This document shows, one piece after another, positions 12,501 through 24,500 of a stretch of 64,000 nucleotides of DNA; position 1 is the first letter of the stretch, and the number at the start of each line of letters is the position of its first letter. The position numbers and the translations under genes were made by a program. The notes below the pieces were generated by a model. That model was not told the DNA's origin and made no database searches. It was given only the letters and a program-made list of their open reading frames with translations. This stretch comes from Saccopteryx bilineata (Eukaryota; Chordata; Mammalia; Chiroptera; Emballonuridae), in the NCBI RefSeq assembly GCF_036850765.1, contig NC_089494.1:229604779-229668778 (forward strand), in the 5' to 3' direction.

Positions 12501-15500
12501 AAAGCTCCTTACACCCAGCCCAGCTGGGGTGAGCTCCACTCTCTGTTTTCAGCAGCAGCACAGCAGCTCCTGTGCAATGGACAGGGAGGAGCTTCACAGC
12601 CAGCCAGCCTGGGTGCTGGGTGTCCTGTCTTGCTAGGCTAGATTCCACAGGGGGAAAGGAGAGAGGCTTGGAGCATGGACATTTAATGTGTAGGTCCCTG
12701 TGAATCTATTATTGGATCTGGTCGAGGGGCTTAGCCACCTTCGGGAGGGGCACAGTCAGCCCCAGGAAAGGACTCTCTCAGTCTTCCTCCCTGAGACCAG
12801 GGTCTCAACAGCTGAAAGAACTTCTGTAGAGGAAACTGTCTGACACACTCAGTCTGAACCTGCTCACCTTACTGGGGAGAAATAAAATTTGAGTATCCAG
12901 CAGTGGCTGAGGGGCCACATTCCCTGTACTGAGCTTCTGACCAAGAGACTCCTGAAGTAAGGGGTCCCACAAATGTTGTATTCACAATCTCAGCTGCCCT
13001 AACCCACCAAGTGTGCAACCTGTAGAGGGGTTGGTTAGGTGAGGCCAGTCTGAGCCCATACTACATCTTACTACAGAAGACTGAGGAAGCCCAGGCAGCT
13101 GCAAAAAGAGGAGGAGCAGTTGAAAGGTGGAGAGAATTCTTACAGAGCTTAGGGCTTTACAGAGCTGCTATCATCTCTAAAGCAGGAGGAAGCTGATCCT
13201 TATACAAAGGTTGGCCCCTCCCACACTACTCACACACAGGAAAAGCAGACAGAAACAGTGAAAAGTGCAGTAGCTGCAGAAAGATAGCCCACAGCAGGTT
13301 ACAAACAACAGTTAACCCCAACCTAAGATCTAGAGACAACACAACTGGTAGTGGGTGGCAGACAGCACCAACCCTAGACTCAGCTACCTACACATGCAAC
13401 ATGCCGAAAGGTGGAGTCTAGCAGGCACCAGACACTGTGGAGAATAAATACGCCCAACAGGACAGACATTGCACACAATGTGTATACACAAGATCAAGGT
13501 TGACCCTTAGAGCCAGTCAGCCTGAAGGAATAACCATGCCCATGAAAGGACCAACTGCATGTAATACATAAAACAAGAGAGAAAATAGCACCCTCGAGAA
13601 GCATTCCTAGAACAAGGAAAACAGGTGGCATGGAGGTCAGTACCACTGAGCCCATTTTCTTCATAAAGATACCACAAAAATTTCAATGTCAGACAGCACT
13701 ACCTAATGCACAGTTATAAAAAAACTCCCAACAGCCTGACCTGTGGTGGCGCAGTGGAAAAAGGGTCGACCTGGAATGCTGAGGTCGCTGGTTCGAAACC
13801 CTGGGCTTGCCTGGTCAAGGCATATATGAGAGTTGATGCTTCTTGCTCCTCCTCCTCTTTCTTTCTCCTCTCTCTCTAAAAATAAATAAAATCTTAAAAA
13901 AAAACAACAAAAAAAAAACTCCCAACAAACAAAAGTCCTGGACTGGATGGCTTAACAGGCAATTTTTACCAAATATCCAAAGAACTAACACCTATCCTTC
14001 TCAAGCTATTTCAAAAAATTCAAGAGGAGGGAAAACTTCCAAGCTCCTTTTATGAAGTGAGCATAATTCTGATTCCAAAACCAGGCAAAGACAACACAAA
14101 GAAAGAAAACTACAGGCCAATATCCCTGATGAATTTAGATGCTAAAATTCTCAACAATATTAGCAAATCTGATACAGCAGTACATGAAAAAAATCATACA
14201 TCATGATCAAGTGGGATTTACAGTGTGTCCGTCAAGTCATGGTGCACTTTTGACCAGTCACAGGAAAGCAACAAAGGACGATAGAAATGTGAAATCTGCA
14301 CCAAATAAAAGGAAAACCCGCCTGACCAGGCGGTGGCACAGTGGATAGAGCACTGGACTGGGATGTGGAGGACCCAGGTTTGAGATCCCGAGGTCGCCAA
14401 CTTGAGCGTGGGCTCATCTGGTTTGAGCAAAGCTCACCAGCTTGAGCCCAAGGTCGCTGGCTCGAGCAAAGGGTTACTAGGTCTGCTGAAGGCCCGCGGT
14501 CAAGGCACATATGAGAAAGAAATCAATGAACAACTAAGGTGTTGCAATGAAAAACTGATGTTTGATGCTTCTCATCTCTCTCTGTTCCTGTCTGTCCCTA
14601 TCTATCCCTCTCTCTGTATAAAAAAAAAAAAAAAAAAAGGAAAACCCTCCTAGTTTCTGTAGGATGATGTGGCAACATGTGCGCATGCACAGATGATGAC
14701 ATACACCATGTATACAGCGGAGCAGCCCACGGCCATGCCAGTCGAGATGTGGATGGTACAGAGGAAAGTTCAGTGTGTTTTGTGGCTCGCTAAATTCGAA
14801 TCCGTGACCAAAGTGCAATGTGAATATCGGCACGTTTATAATGAAGCGCCACCACATAGGAATAACATTATTCGGTGGGATAAGCAGTTGAAGGAAACCG
14901 GCAGTTTGGTGGAGAAACCCCGTTCTGGGAGGCCATCAGTCAGTGACGAGTCTGTAGAGGCTATACGGGATAGCTACCTAAGGAGCCCTAAAAAATCTGT
15001 GCATGAGCCCACATCGAACTGCACTGAATAGGTATGAAACTGGGAGAGTTTTCCTTTTATTTGGTGCAGATTTCACGTTTCTATTGTCTTTTGTTGCTTT
15101 CCTGTGACCGGTCAAAAGTGCACCATGACTTTAAGGACACACTGTATTCTGGGGAGGCAAGGCTGGTATAACATTTGCAAATGAATCAATGTGATTCATC
15201 ATATAAACAAAAGGAAGGAGAAAAACTACATGATAATATCAATAGATGCAGAAAAAGCATTTGATAAAATCCAGCACCCATTTATGATCAAAACTCTCAG
15301 CAAAGTGGGAATACAAGGAACATACCTCAACATGATAAAGGCCATCTATGACAAACCCACAGCCAACATCATACTCAATGGGCAAAAATTAAAAGCAATC
15401 CCCTGAAGATCAGGAAAAAGGCAGGGGTGCCCCCTTTCACCACTCTTATTCAATATAGTTCTGGAAGTCCTAGCCACAGCAATCAGACAAGAAAAAGAAA

Positions 15501-18500
15501 GAAAAGGCATCCAAATTGGAAAAGAAGAGTAAAACTATCATTATTTGCTGGTGATATGATACTGTACATAGAAAACCCTAAAGTCTCAGTCAAAAAACTA
15601 CTGGACCTGATAAATGAATTCAGCAAGGTGGCAGGATATAAAATTAATACTCAGAAATCAGAGGTATTTTTATATACCACAATGAACTATCAGAAAGAGA
15701 AATTAAGAAAACAATCCCCTTCACTATTGCAACAAAAAAAATAAAGTACCTAGGAGTAAATTTAACCAAGGAGGTTAAAGACTTGTACTCGGAAAATTAT
15801 AAAACATTGATAAAAAGAAATCAAGAAAGATACAAACAAGTGGAAGCATATACCGTGTTCATGGTTAGGAAGAATAAACCATTAAAATGTCTATATTACC
15901 CAAAGCAATTTATAAATTCAATGCAATACCAATTAAAATACCAATGACATATTTCAAAGATATAGAACACTTATTCCAAAAATTTATATGGAACCAAAAA
16001 AGAATGAATAGCCTCAGCAATCTTGAAAAAGAATAATAAAATGGGAGGTATCACACTTCCTGATATCAAGTTATACTACAAAGCCGTTGTACTCAAAACA
16101 GCATGGTACTGGCATAAGAACAGGCATATAGATCAATGGAACAGAACAGAGAACCCAGAAATAAACCCACAGCTATATGGACAACTGATATTTGACAAAG
16201 GAGGTAAGAGCACTGGAGTAAAGACAGTCTCTTTAACAAATAGTGTTGGGAAAATTGGACAGGTACATGCAAAAAGATGAAACTAGACCACCAACTTACA
16301 CCATTCACAAAAATAAACTCAAAAAGACTTAATGTTAGTGTTGAAACCATAAGCATCTTGGAAGAAAACATAGGCAGTAAACTTTCCGATATCTCTTGTA
16401 GCAATATTTTTGTCGATTTATCTTCACGGGCAAGTCAAATAAAGGACAAAATAAACAACTGAGACTATACCTAACTACAATAAAAAGCTTTTGCACAGCA
16501 AAAGACACCACGGACAAAATTAAAAAGACAACCTACACAATGGGAGAACATATTCGCCAATACTTCTGGTAAGGGGTTAGTAACCAAAATTTATAAAGAA
16601 CTTCTAAAACTCAACACCAGGAAGGTAAATAATCCAATTAAAAAATGGGCAAGACAACTGAATAGACACTTCTCCAAAGAGGACATACAGATGGCTGATA
16701 GGCATATGAAAAAATGTTCAATGTCACTAATCATCAGAGAAATGCAAATTAAAACCACAATGAGATAACATTTCACACCTGTCAGAATGGCGCTCATTAA
16801 CAAAACAACACAGAATAAGTGCTGGTGAGGATGTGGAGAAAAGGGAACCCTCCTGCACTGCTGGTGGGAATGCAGACTTGTGCAGCCACTGTGGAGAATA
16901 GTATGGAGTTTCTTCAAAAAATTAAAAATGGAACTGCCTTTTGACCCAGCCATCCCACTTTTAGGAATATATCCTAAGAACACCATATCACTGATTCAAA
17001 AGAAGATATGCAGCCCCATGTTTACTGCAGCATTGTTTACAATAGCCAAGATATGGGAACAGCCCAAGTGTCCGTAAGTGGACAAGTAGATTAAAAAAAG
17101 CTGTGATAGCCTGACCAGACGGTGGCGCAGTGGATAGAGTGTCAGACTGGGATGCAGAGGACCCAGGTTCGAGACCCCAAGGTCGCCAGCTTGAGCACCG
17201 GCTCATCTGGTTTGAGCAGCTGGCTCATCTGGTTTGAGCAAAAAGCCCACCAGCTTGAATCCAAGGTCGCTGGCTCCAGCAAAGGGTTGCTTGGTCTGCT
17301 GAAGGCCCGCGGTCAAGGCACATATGAGAAAGCAATCAATGAACAACTAAGGTGTTGCAACGCGCAATGAAAAACTGATGATCGATGCTTCTCATCTCTT
17401 TCCATTCCATATATATTCCATATATATATGCACACACACACACAACGGAATACTATGTGGCCGTGAAAAGGGAAATCTTACCTTTCGTAGATGGCATGGA
17501 TGGACTTGGAGATTACTATGCTAAATGAAATAAACTAGGCAGAGAAAGAAAAATATTATATGACCTCACTTATGTGAAATCTAATGAACAAAGTGAACTG
17601 AGGAACGGAATAGAGGCAGAGGCGGGGTCACAGGGAGTGGAGGGGCAGCAGTCAGAGGATCAGAGAATGTGAGGGGATAAGTGAAATTATATATACATAA
17701 CACACAGATACAGATAACAGGACAGCAAATCCCAGAGGGAAGGGGGGAGGGGGACTATGGGGACAAAGTGGTAGGAGTGACGGAGTTACACTGAGGACAC
17801 TTAATTTTAAAAAAAGGAAGTGAAAAACCGTCTCAAATTAGAAAAGTACCTGAATGAAAATGATCACAACCAACTGAGGTTCAAGTCAGGCAGAATTCTC
17901 TGATAAACAGAAGACCCAGCAAATTTTCCTTAACAAATTGTGTATCTATAATATAATAATTTCTAGTTTAAAATAGAAATGCCTGAGCTACTGTTTTACT
18001 TAGAAAAAGAAGAGACATTATCTGTAACAGGTGTGACCTCTTACATCTCCCTGAAACACCACCTCAGAGACAGTGAATTGCACTGGTACCTCATGCTGGA
18101 AAGGAGAGTGCATCAGGGACACACAGGCTCAGCCTCCAGAGTCCTCTGTTTGCAACTTCTTAAAGCTTTATTTCAAGGAGTGAGCCAGCCAAGACTCCCC
18201 CACCGCAGAGAAATCTCCCACTCCTCTTGCTCACTGCCAGTCCTTCTCCCTCCCCTGGAAGGCTCCCTGTCTCCCCCTCCAGCAGCTTCTCTACACTCCG
18301 CTGCCTTCGGATTCTATCTAGACCTATCTCACACACTCTAGAAGGGCTCCTCTCACCTCCTTCTGCCCTCCAAGCCCACGCACTCCTCCCTCTCAACCCA
18401 CCCCATTATCTCTCCTTCCAGCACCGAGGCTGGACCACACAATCAGAACAAAACCCAAGAGCAGCATCCGTGAGTTCACGGTGGCTACTCAGCCAGGCCA

Positions 18501-21500
18501 CGGTGCTGCTGCTGTCAGTGCCCCCTCAGCCAGCATGCGTCCTCCTCATTACCCCAAGTGCCAGCTCCCTCCGGGACTCAGCAGAGTACCTCGCTACTAC
18601 ACATATGTAGACGGACCAAATTTAACTGATATTTAATAACTATCTCCAGGTCAACAAAAGAATTACTGTAGTTAGTCTTTTATTGCATTCTCTTTGTCCA
18701 ATATTATTTCTCTCTAGGTCCTTTTAAAAAAGGGAACCAAGAAAAAAAATGGGCCTGACCTGTTGTGGCGCAGTGGGTAAGCACTGACCCAGAACACCGA
18801 GGTCGCTGGCTTGAGCAAGGGGACCGGGACCCTGACATGACCCCAGTCAAGGCACACAGAGAAGCTCAATGCACAAGTAAAGTGAAAGCAACTACAAGTT
18901 GATGCTTCTCACCCTCTCTCTCCCTTCCTAGCTCTCTCTCACACAATAAAAAAAGGAATATTAAAAAAATTCTTTTAAAAAGGAAAAAAAATGGATGTTT
19001 TATTTAAAAGAAGTCATACAACAATATTTGTATGTATATATACACTGAAATAATTCATATTGAGGGGAAAACCCTATGCATAAACATACTGAGACAGATT
19101 TCCACTTGTTAGCTCTTAACTTATATCCCACCATCTTCCTCTCACAAGATCACCTAGAAAGGTGACAGATGTCAGTCAAGGAAGGTGAAGTGGAGAGGAC
19201 ACTGTGAAGAGGACACTGGCCTGCGCCTCAGGGGCAGAGCTCGGCTGTACTGTCCCCTCCTCTCTGGCTCTGTTTATTCACCTGCATAATGACAAGACAG
19301 GACAGATGACTTATCACTTCTTTCAGCTATAAAGTTTCACGAGTCTATGACACTCATAACACTATAAATAAGTGCAAATCAAGGTAAATTTAGGAGAAAA
19401 AAATTATAACTTGATAGCCAACTACTACTTTTTTAATTGATTTTAAGAGAGAGGAAGGGAGAAAGAGAAAGAAAAAATTGGTTTGTTTTCTCCTTATTTA
19501 GGCATTCACTGGTTGATTCCTGTATGTGCCCTGACTGGGGATTGAACCCACAACCTTGGTGTATTGGGACAATATTCTAACCCACTAAGCTATCGGCCTG
19601 GGCTACTACGATTTTTAATGAACTTCAAAGTTTGGAGGTGAAGAAAAAAATGATCCCACCCTTAAGACTACAATCTGGGTGGAAAGATATTAAATGAGTC
19701 ACTTCATCATTTTCTGGTATTGTATGATAGTTTCTTTTCTGGTATATTAAAGCACAATATTTAACATATGCCATTTTTATTTGCAATAGAGAACATTTAG
19801 GATATTAAAACTGTTAGAAAATTTAATTTCCATTCAAAGTTTGATTTTAAAAGGTCCGCTATGTTAATTATAAGTTATTACCTCTAGAAGTCATTTTTCT
19901 AGTAGAAAAAAGAGATTGAAGAGATAAAAACCTCTTTGAGTTCTGCTTCTCACTAAGATAGAGTTAGAGAAACTAGATTTCCCTTTCACTTCAAACAGCC
20001 ACAAAACTGGACAAAAGATGTGAACTGATGGCTTGCACTCCCTGGACAACAGGCAGCACAGGACATGACCCCGAGGAAAAGGAAGCACGAGGCCAGCCTC
20101 ACAGTGATGGCAGCTGACTGTGTGGAGGTGGGTCCAGGCCACCCAGGGCAGGAAGGCGGAGCCAAACCAAGCCCGGGGCCTTGCTGAGTTGGAATAGACA
20201 GAGTTCCAGGAGACAAAAGTGACTAATTTGTGGGTCAAAATACTAGTGAGGTGGGAGCTGCCCAGAGGGAAACCCGACCTGCAGCGCCTCCGTGTCTGTG
20301 GCCCAGGACTTCCCTGTGCCCGTGTGAGAGGGAAGCACTGAGCTGGGGGAAGAACCACCGCGGAGAGAAGCAGAACGTCCCGAGCTCACAGGGCTGGGAG
20401 CAGTTTCTATTCCCACGAACCAGAGGGGAAAGATCTCACAATACTCAAGGCCATGGGTGGTAGAATCTCTGCCCTTTCAAAGGATCACACTGATTCCACA
20501 TAACCATGTACCAGAAATAATTAAAAATCCAACACTGTTTAAAGGAATACAAAAAGACCCAGCAACCAAAAACATAAAATTTATCATATCTAGCATCCAA
20601 TCAAAAATATATATATATAGCCCTGGCCGGTTGGCTCAGTGGTAGAGCGTCGGCCTGGCGTGCGGGGGACCCGGGTTCGATTCCCGGCCAGGGCACACAG
20701 GAGAAGCGCCCATTTGCTTCTCCACCCCCCCCTCCTTCCTCTCTGTCTCTCTCTTCCCCTCCCGCAGCCAAGGCTCCATTGGAGCAAAGATGGCCTGGGC
20801 GCTGGGGATGGCTCCTTGGCCTCTGCCCCAGGCGCTAGAGTGGCTCTGGTCACAGCAGAGCGACGCCCCGGAGGGGCAGAGCATCGCCCCCTGGTGGGAA
20901 GAGCATCGCCCCTGGTGGGCAGAGCGTTGCCCCTGGTGGGCGTGCCGGGTGGATCCCGGTTGGGCGCATGCGGGAGTCTGTCTGACTGTCTCTCCCCGTT
21001 TCCAGCTTCAGAAAAATACAAAGAAAAAAAAAAAATATATATATATATATACTAGGAATGCAAAGATGCTATAAAATATGACTCATAGCCAAGATAAAAA
21101 TTACCACTAGCCAGAGACTCAGAACTGGCTGTGAGGATGAACCTGAAGACCAAGTTGTTATACACTTGTTATAAATGTGTTCTGGATATCCCAGAGGTAG
21201 AAGAAAGTACTGTCACGATGAAGAGAGAGATGCAACACACACAAAAAAGACCCAAATGAAACTTCTAGAGATGAAAAACAGCAGTATTTGAAATGAAAAA
21301 TATACTGGCTAGGATTAACAGCAGATTAGACAGTGCAGAAGAAAAGATTAATATTAGAAGACATGGCAATCACAGCTACCAAGGAAACAGAGGGGAAAAT
21401 ACCCTGAAAAAAATGGCATCTGATGTTTATGGACATCAAGCACCGAACATAGGTATAACTGTAGTCCCACAGGAGAGCAGAGGAAGAACAGAAAAAACAT

Positions 21501-24500
21501 TTGAAGAAATAACAGTGGAACATTTCCCCAATTTAATACAAACTATAAGCCCATGAATAAATAAAATCATTAAAAAAATAGTTCTTAAAAGACAATTATG
21601 CCAACACACAGTGTAATCAACTTGGGAAAAGCAATGAAGAGAATAAAAGCAGTCAGAAAACAAGATATTATGTTCAAAGGAATAATGAACAACACTAGTC
21701 TTGCTACCAGAAGCTACTCAAGACAGAAGACAATAGATATACCATTAAAGTACTGAAAGAATATTACATCTACCTAGAATCTTTTTTCCAGCAAAGTACC
21801 TTTTCAAATTGAAGGCAAAGTAAAAGCTTAGAGAATTGATCATCAGAAGATCTGTACTATGAGAAATGTTAAAGGATTTTTTTTGGCAGGAGGCAAGTGA
21901 TATCAGAAATCGGTACAAAAGAAATATTTGGGTAAATATAAAAAATATCTACCAAAATGATAACAATATATGCTATGGTCTAAATCAGGGGTCGGGAACC
22001 TTTTTGGCTGAGAGAGCCATGAATGCCACATATTTTAAAATGTAATTCCGTGAGAACCATACAATGACCTGTGTATGTTATGCATTATCCAATAAAAATT
22101 TGGTGTTGTCCCAGAGGATAGCTGTGATTGGCTCCAGCCACCCGCAACCATGAACATGAGTGGCAGGAAATGAATGGATTGTAATACATGAGACTGTTTT
22201 ATATTTTTAATGTTATTATTTTTTTATTAAAGATTTGTCTGCGAGCCAGATGCAGCCATCAAAAGAGCCACATCTGGCTCACAATCCATAGGTTCCCAAC
22301 CCCTGGTCTAAATGTTTGTGTCCCTCCAAAATTCATGTTAGAAATCCTAATCCCCAAGGTGATGGTATTAGGAGGTGGGGCCCTGAGAGGTATTTACCAA
22401 CTGCCCCCACGAATGTGGATTAGTGCTCTTAAAAAATTGAGACTCCAGAGGGATCCCGCCTTCCTTCCGACACTGTGAGGTTACAGCTGCTAGCAAGCTC
22501 TCACCAGACATCTAATCTGTTGGTGTCTTAATCTTGGACTTCCCAGCCACCAGAACTGTGAGAAATAAATTTTTGTTGTTTATTAATTACTCAGTCTCTG
22601 GTATTTGTTAGAATAGCCTGAACAGACTAAGTACAATAAATTGTGAGATTTATGGCACACGTATAAGTAAAACATACAACAGCAAGATAGGAAGTATACT
22701 GCTATAAAGGTTCTTGCATTATACATGAAGTGGTATATTATTATTTGAAGAAAATTTGTGAAAAATTAGAGATACATACTATAGAGCCTATAGTTAACCA
22801 CAAGAAAAATAAAACAAAGAAAGATATAGCTAACAAGGCAACAGTAGAAATAAAATGAAATCATAAAAAAAAAACCCTCAATCCAAAAGAAGTCATGAAA
22901 AGAGGGAAAAAAACAAAAACCAGATGAGACAAACTGGGGGGAGGGGGGGGAGACAGCAAGATAGGAGATATAAACTTAATCATACCAATAATTACATTAA
23001 ATGTAAATGGCTTAAGCATCCCAAGATGGATATAGTCAGATAGACCCAACTATATGTTATCTATAAGAAATATACTTTAACTACAAAGATACAAATAGCT
23101 TAAAAGTAAAAGAATGGAAAAAGACATGTCTTGCAGACTTGAATCAAAAGAAAGCTGGAATGGGTATAGACTTCAGAAGAAGTAATATTACCAAAGACAG
23201 AGACATTTCATAACACTAAAGGATCAATTCTTCAAGACCTAACAATACTAAATGTATCTCAACCTAATGTCTAAAAAGAAACCAAAATAATGACAAAAGT
23301 GACAAGAGAAATATAGTTGGAGAGTTCAACAGTTCACATTGCTCTCTCAGTATCTGATAGAATAGGCAGAAATCAATATAAAAGACTGAACAACACTACC
23401 CATCAACTTGACTTGACTGACAGTTATGAAACACTCTACAGAACAGAGCCCAAAGTTACTTCTTTTCTGGACATGTAAAAAATTCATTGCAGCAGACAAT
23501 ATTCTGGACTATAAATCAACCTCCATACACTTGAATGGACTTAAATAATACAGGGTATGTTTTCTGACCACAACAGAATTAAACTAGGTTTCAATGATAA
23601 TATTACTTTAAAAAATCCTAAAATCTTGGGAAATAACTCAAACAACACACTTCTAAATAACCAATGAGTCAAAAAAAATTACAAGGGAAACTGGAAAATA
23701 TTTTTAACTGAATGCAAGAGAAAATGAAAATACAGTATCTCAAAGCGTGTGGGATAGAGCTAAACAAAACAAAAGAAGGATTCAATAACAATTTATCTTA
23801 CAAAATAACTTAGCTGAATGGTGGGTGTTAGTCATCATTATGTAAAACAGCTTAACTAACTGATATTTCCTGATCCTCTCCTTCAAAACAAAGGACTCTG
23901 TGGGCTGCTACTGGGAGCACCTAGAAAGAAAACGCAGTCTCCCTTATCTGGCAGATCAAATCAAGGTCTTCATCTAAACTCCAAAGCTGAGGAGAGGGGC
24001 TACGGTTGAGGGCACAGTCCCTCCAGGACAAGGACCAGCCAGCGGGCATGTGCACACAATGCAGAGCGCTGCGTGAGTACATAGGGGCCTGTCGGAGCTC
24101 CAACACAACAAAAGACAGAAAGCAGAAAGGCCAAAGGCAGGCAGGCGGTGGGTCCAGTGAACAGCTCACTCAACTCACAGGTGCCACAGGTATCGCAGAA
24201 GAGAGGAAGCTTGGGACTCGATTATAAGGGCCTGAGTGACCTGCAGGTGGGACTTGAAGCCAGAACCTGGGTGTGAGTCCCGGGTCTACTGTTATCAGTG
24301 GGACCATGGTCAATTTCTCCATTCTCTGAGGCCCACCTTCCTCCTGTGAAGTAGGCGGAAAGGACCCGTCTGTCACTCATTGCAGTGGGAGCAACTGCGC
24401 CGCCCACGGGAAGCAATAGTAACATAAAGGCAGAGGGAAGGATGAGGGCAGCCAGTGACCCTGGGCTGAAGGAAGAGGAACGACACCCTACTGGTACGGA

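Larger units (their letters stand above)
14221..15144 (+). mobile_element. Tc1/mariner-superfamily DNA transposon, non-autonomous, with a nested SINE
   Basis: The ends are inverted repeats of roughly 110 bp: the left end starts cagtgtgtccgtcaagtcat and the right end is its near reverse complement, with about eight mismatches by eye. The element is bounded by TA on both sides (14219-14220 and 15145-15146), and the interrupted L1 reads on across it. Without the SINE at 14320-14634 and its duplicated site the element is about 600 bp, too short for a full transposase. It keeps one N-terminal transposase fragment (14753-15031). Confidence 0.88.
11172..17815 (+). mobile_element. L1 retrotransposon, internally deleted and interrupted
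   Basis: Begins with an L1-type 5' UTR (gtccaagatggcaatggag at about 11172) and about 2.5 kb of GC-rich leader, then jumps to the reverse-transcriptase part of ORF2 at about 13921. ORF1 and the endonuclease are missing. The 3' UTR with a G-rich tract ends near 17815. Flanks agtaaaaactcaa (before) and a similar aagtgaaaaac sequence (after) may be a decayed target duplication. It is interrupted by SINEs at 13734 and 17109 and by a mariner element at 14221. Frames are broken throughout. It is antisense to DCUN1D4. Confidence 0.85.
19900..23760 (+). repeat. Ancient L1 (HAL1/L1M-like) split by younger insertions
   Basis: Segments at about 19900-20619, 21036-21970 and 22640-23760 read as old L1 sequence. 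ORF1-like A-rich text is followed by aattacattaaatgtaaatg, the start of an L1 endonuclease region at about 22990. A SINE (20620) and an LTR (21971) interrupt it. No frame is intact. The subfamily is uncertain. Confidence 0.6.

Noticed and set aside
14669..14752. Upstream ATG extending the mariner transposase frame
   Set aside because: The upstream 28 codons lie in the element's 5' leader next to the inverted repeat; the recognisable transposase text starts near 14753.
20620..20697. tRNA gene
   Set aside because: The cloverleaf-like head with A and B boxes is the 5' part of a SINE that continues about 340 bp, has a target-site setting and recurs at 33220, 40169, 42702 and 50655.
20590..21074. 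Open frames of 94-143 codons, repeated in similar form near 40185, 42718 and 50671
   Set aside because: They are translations of type A SINEs on either strand; similar peptides recur because the SINE recurs.
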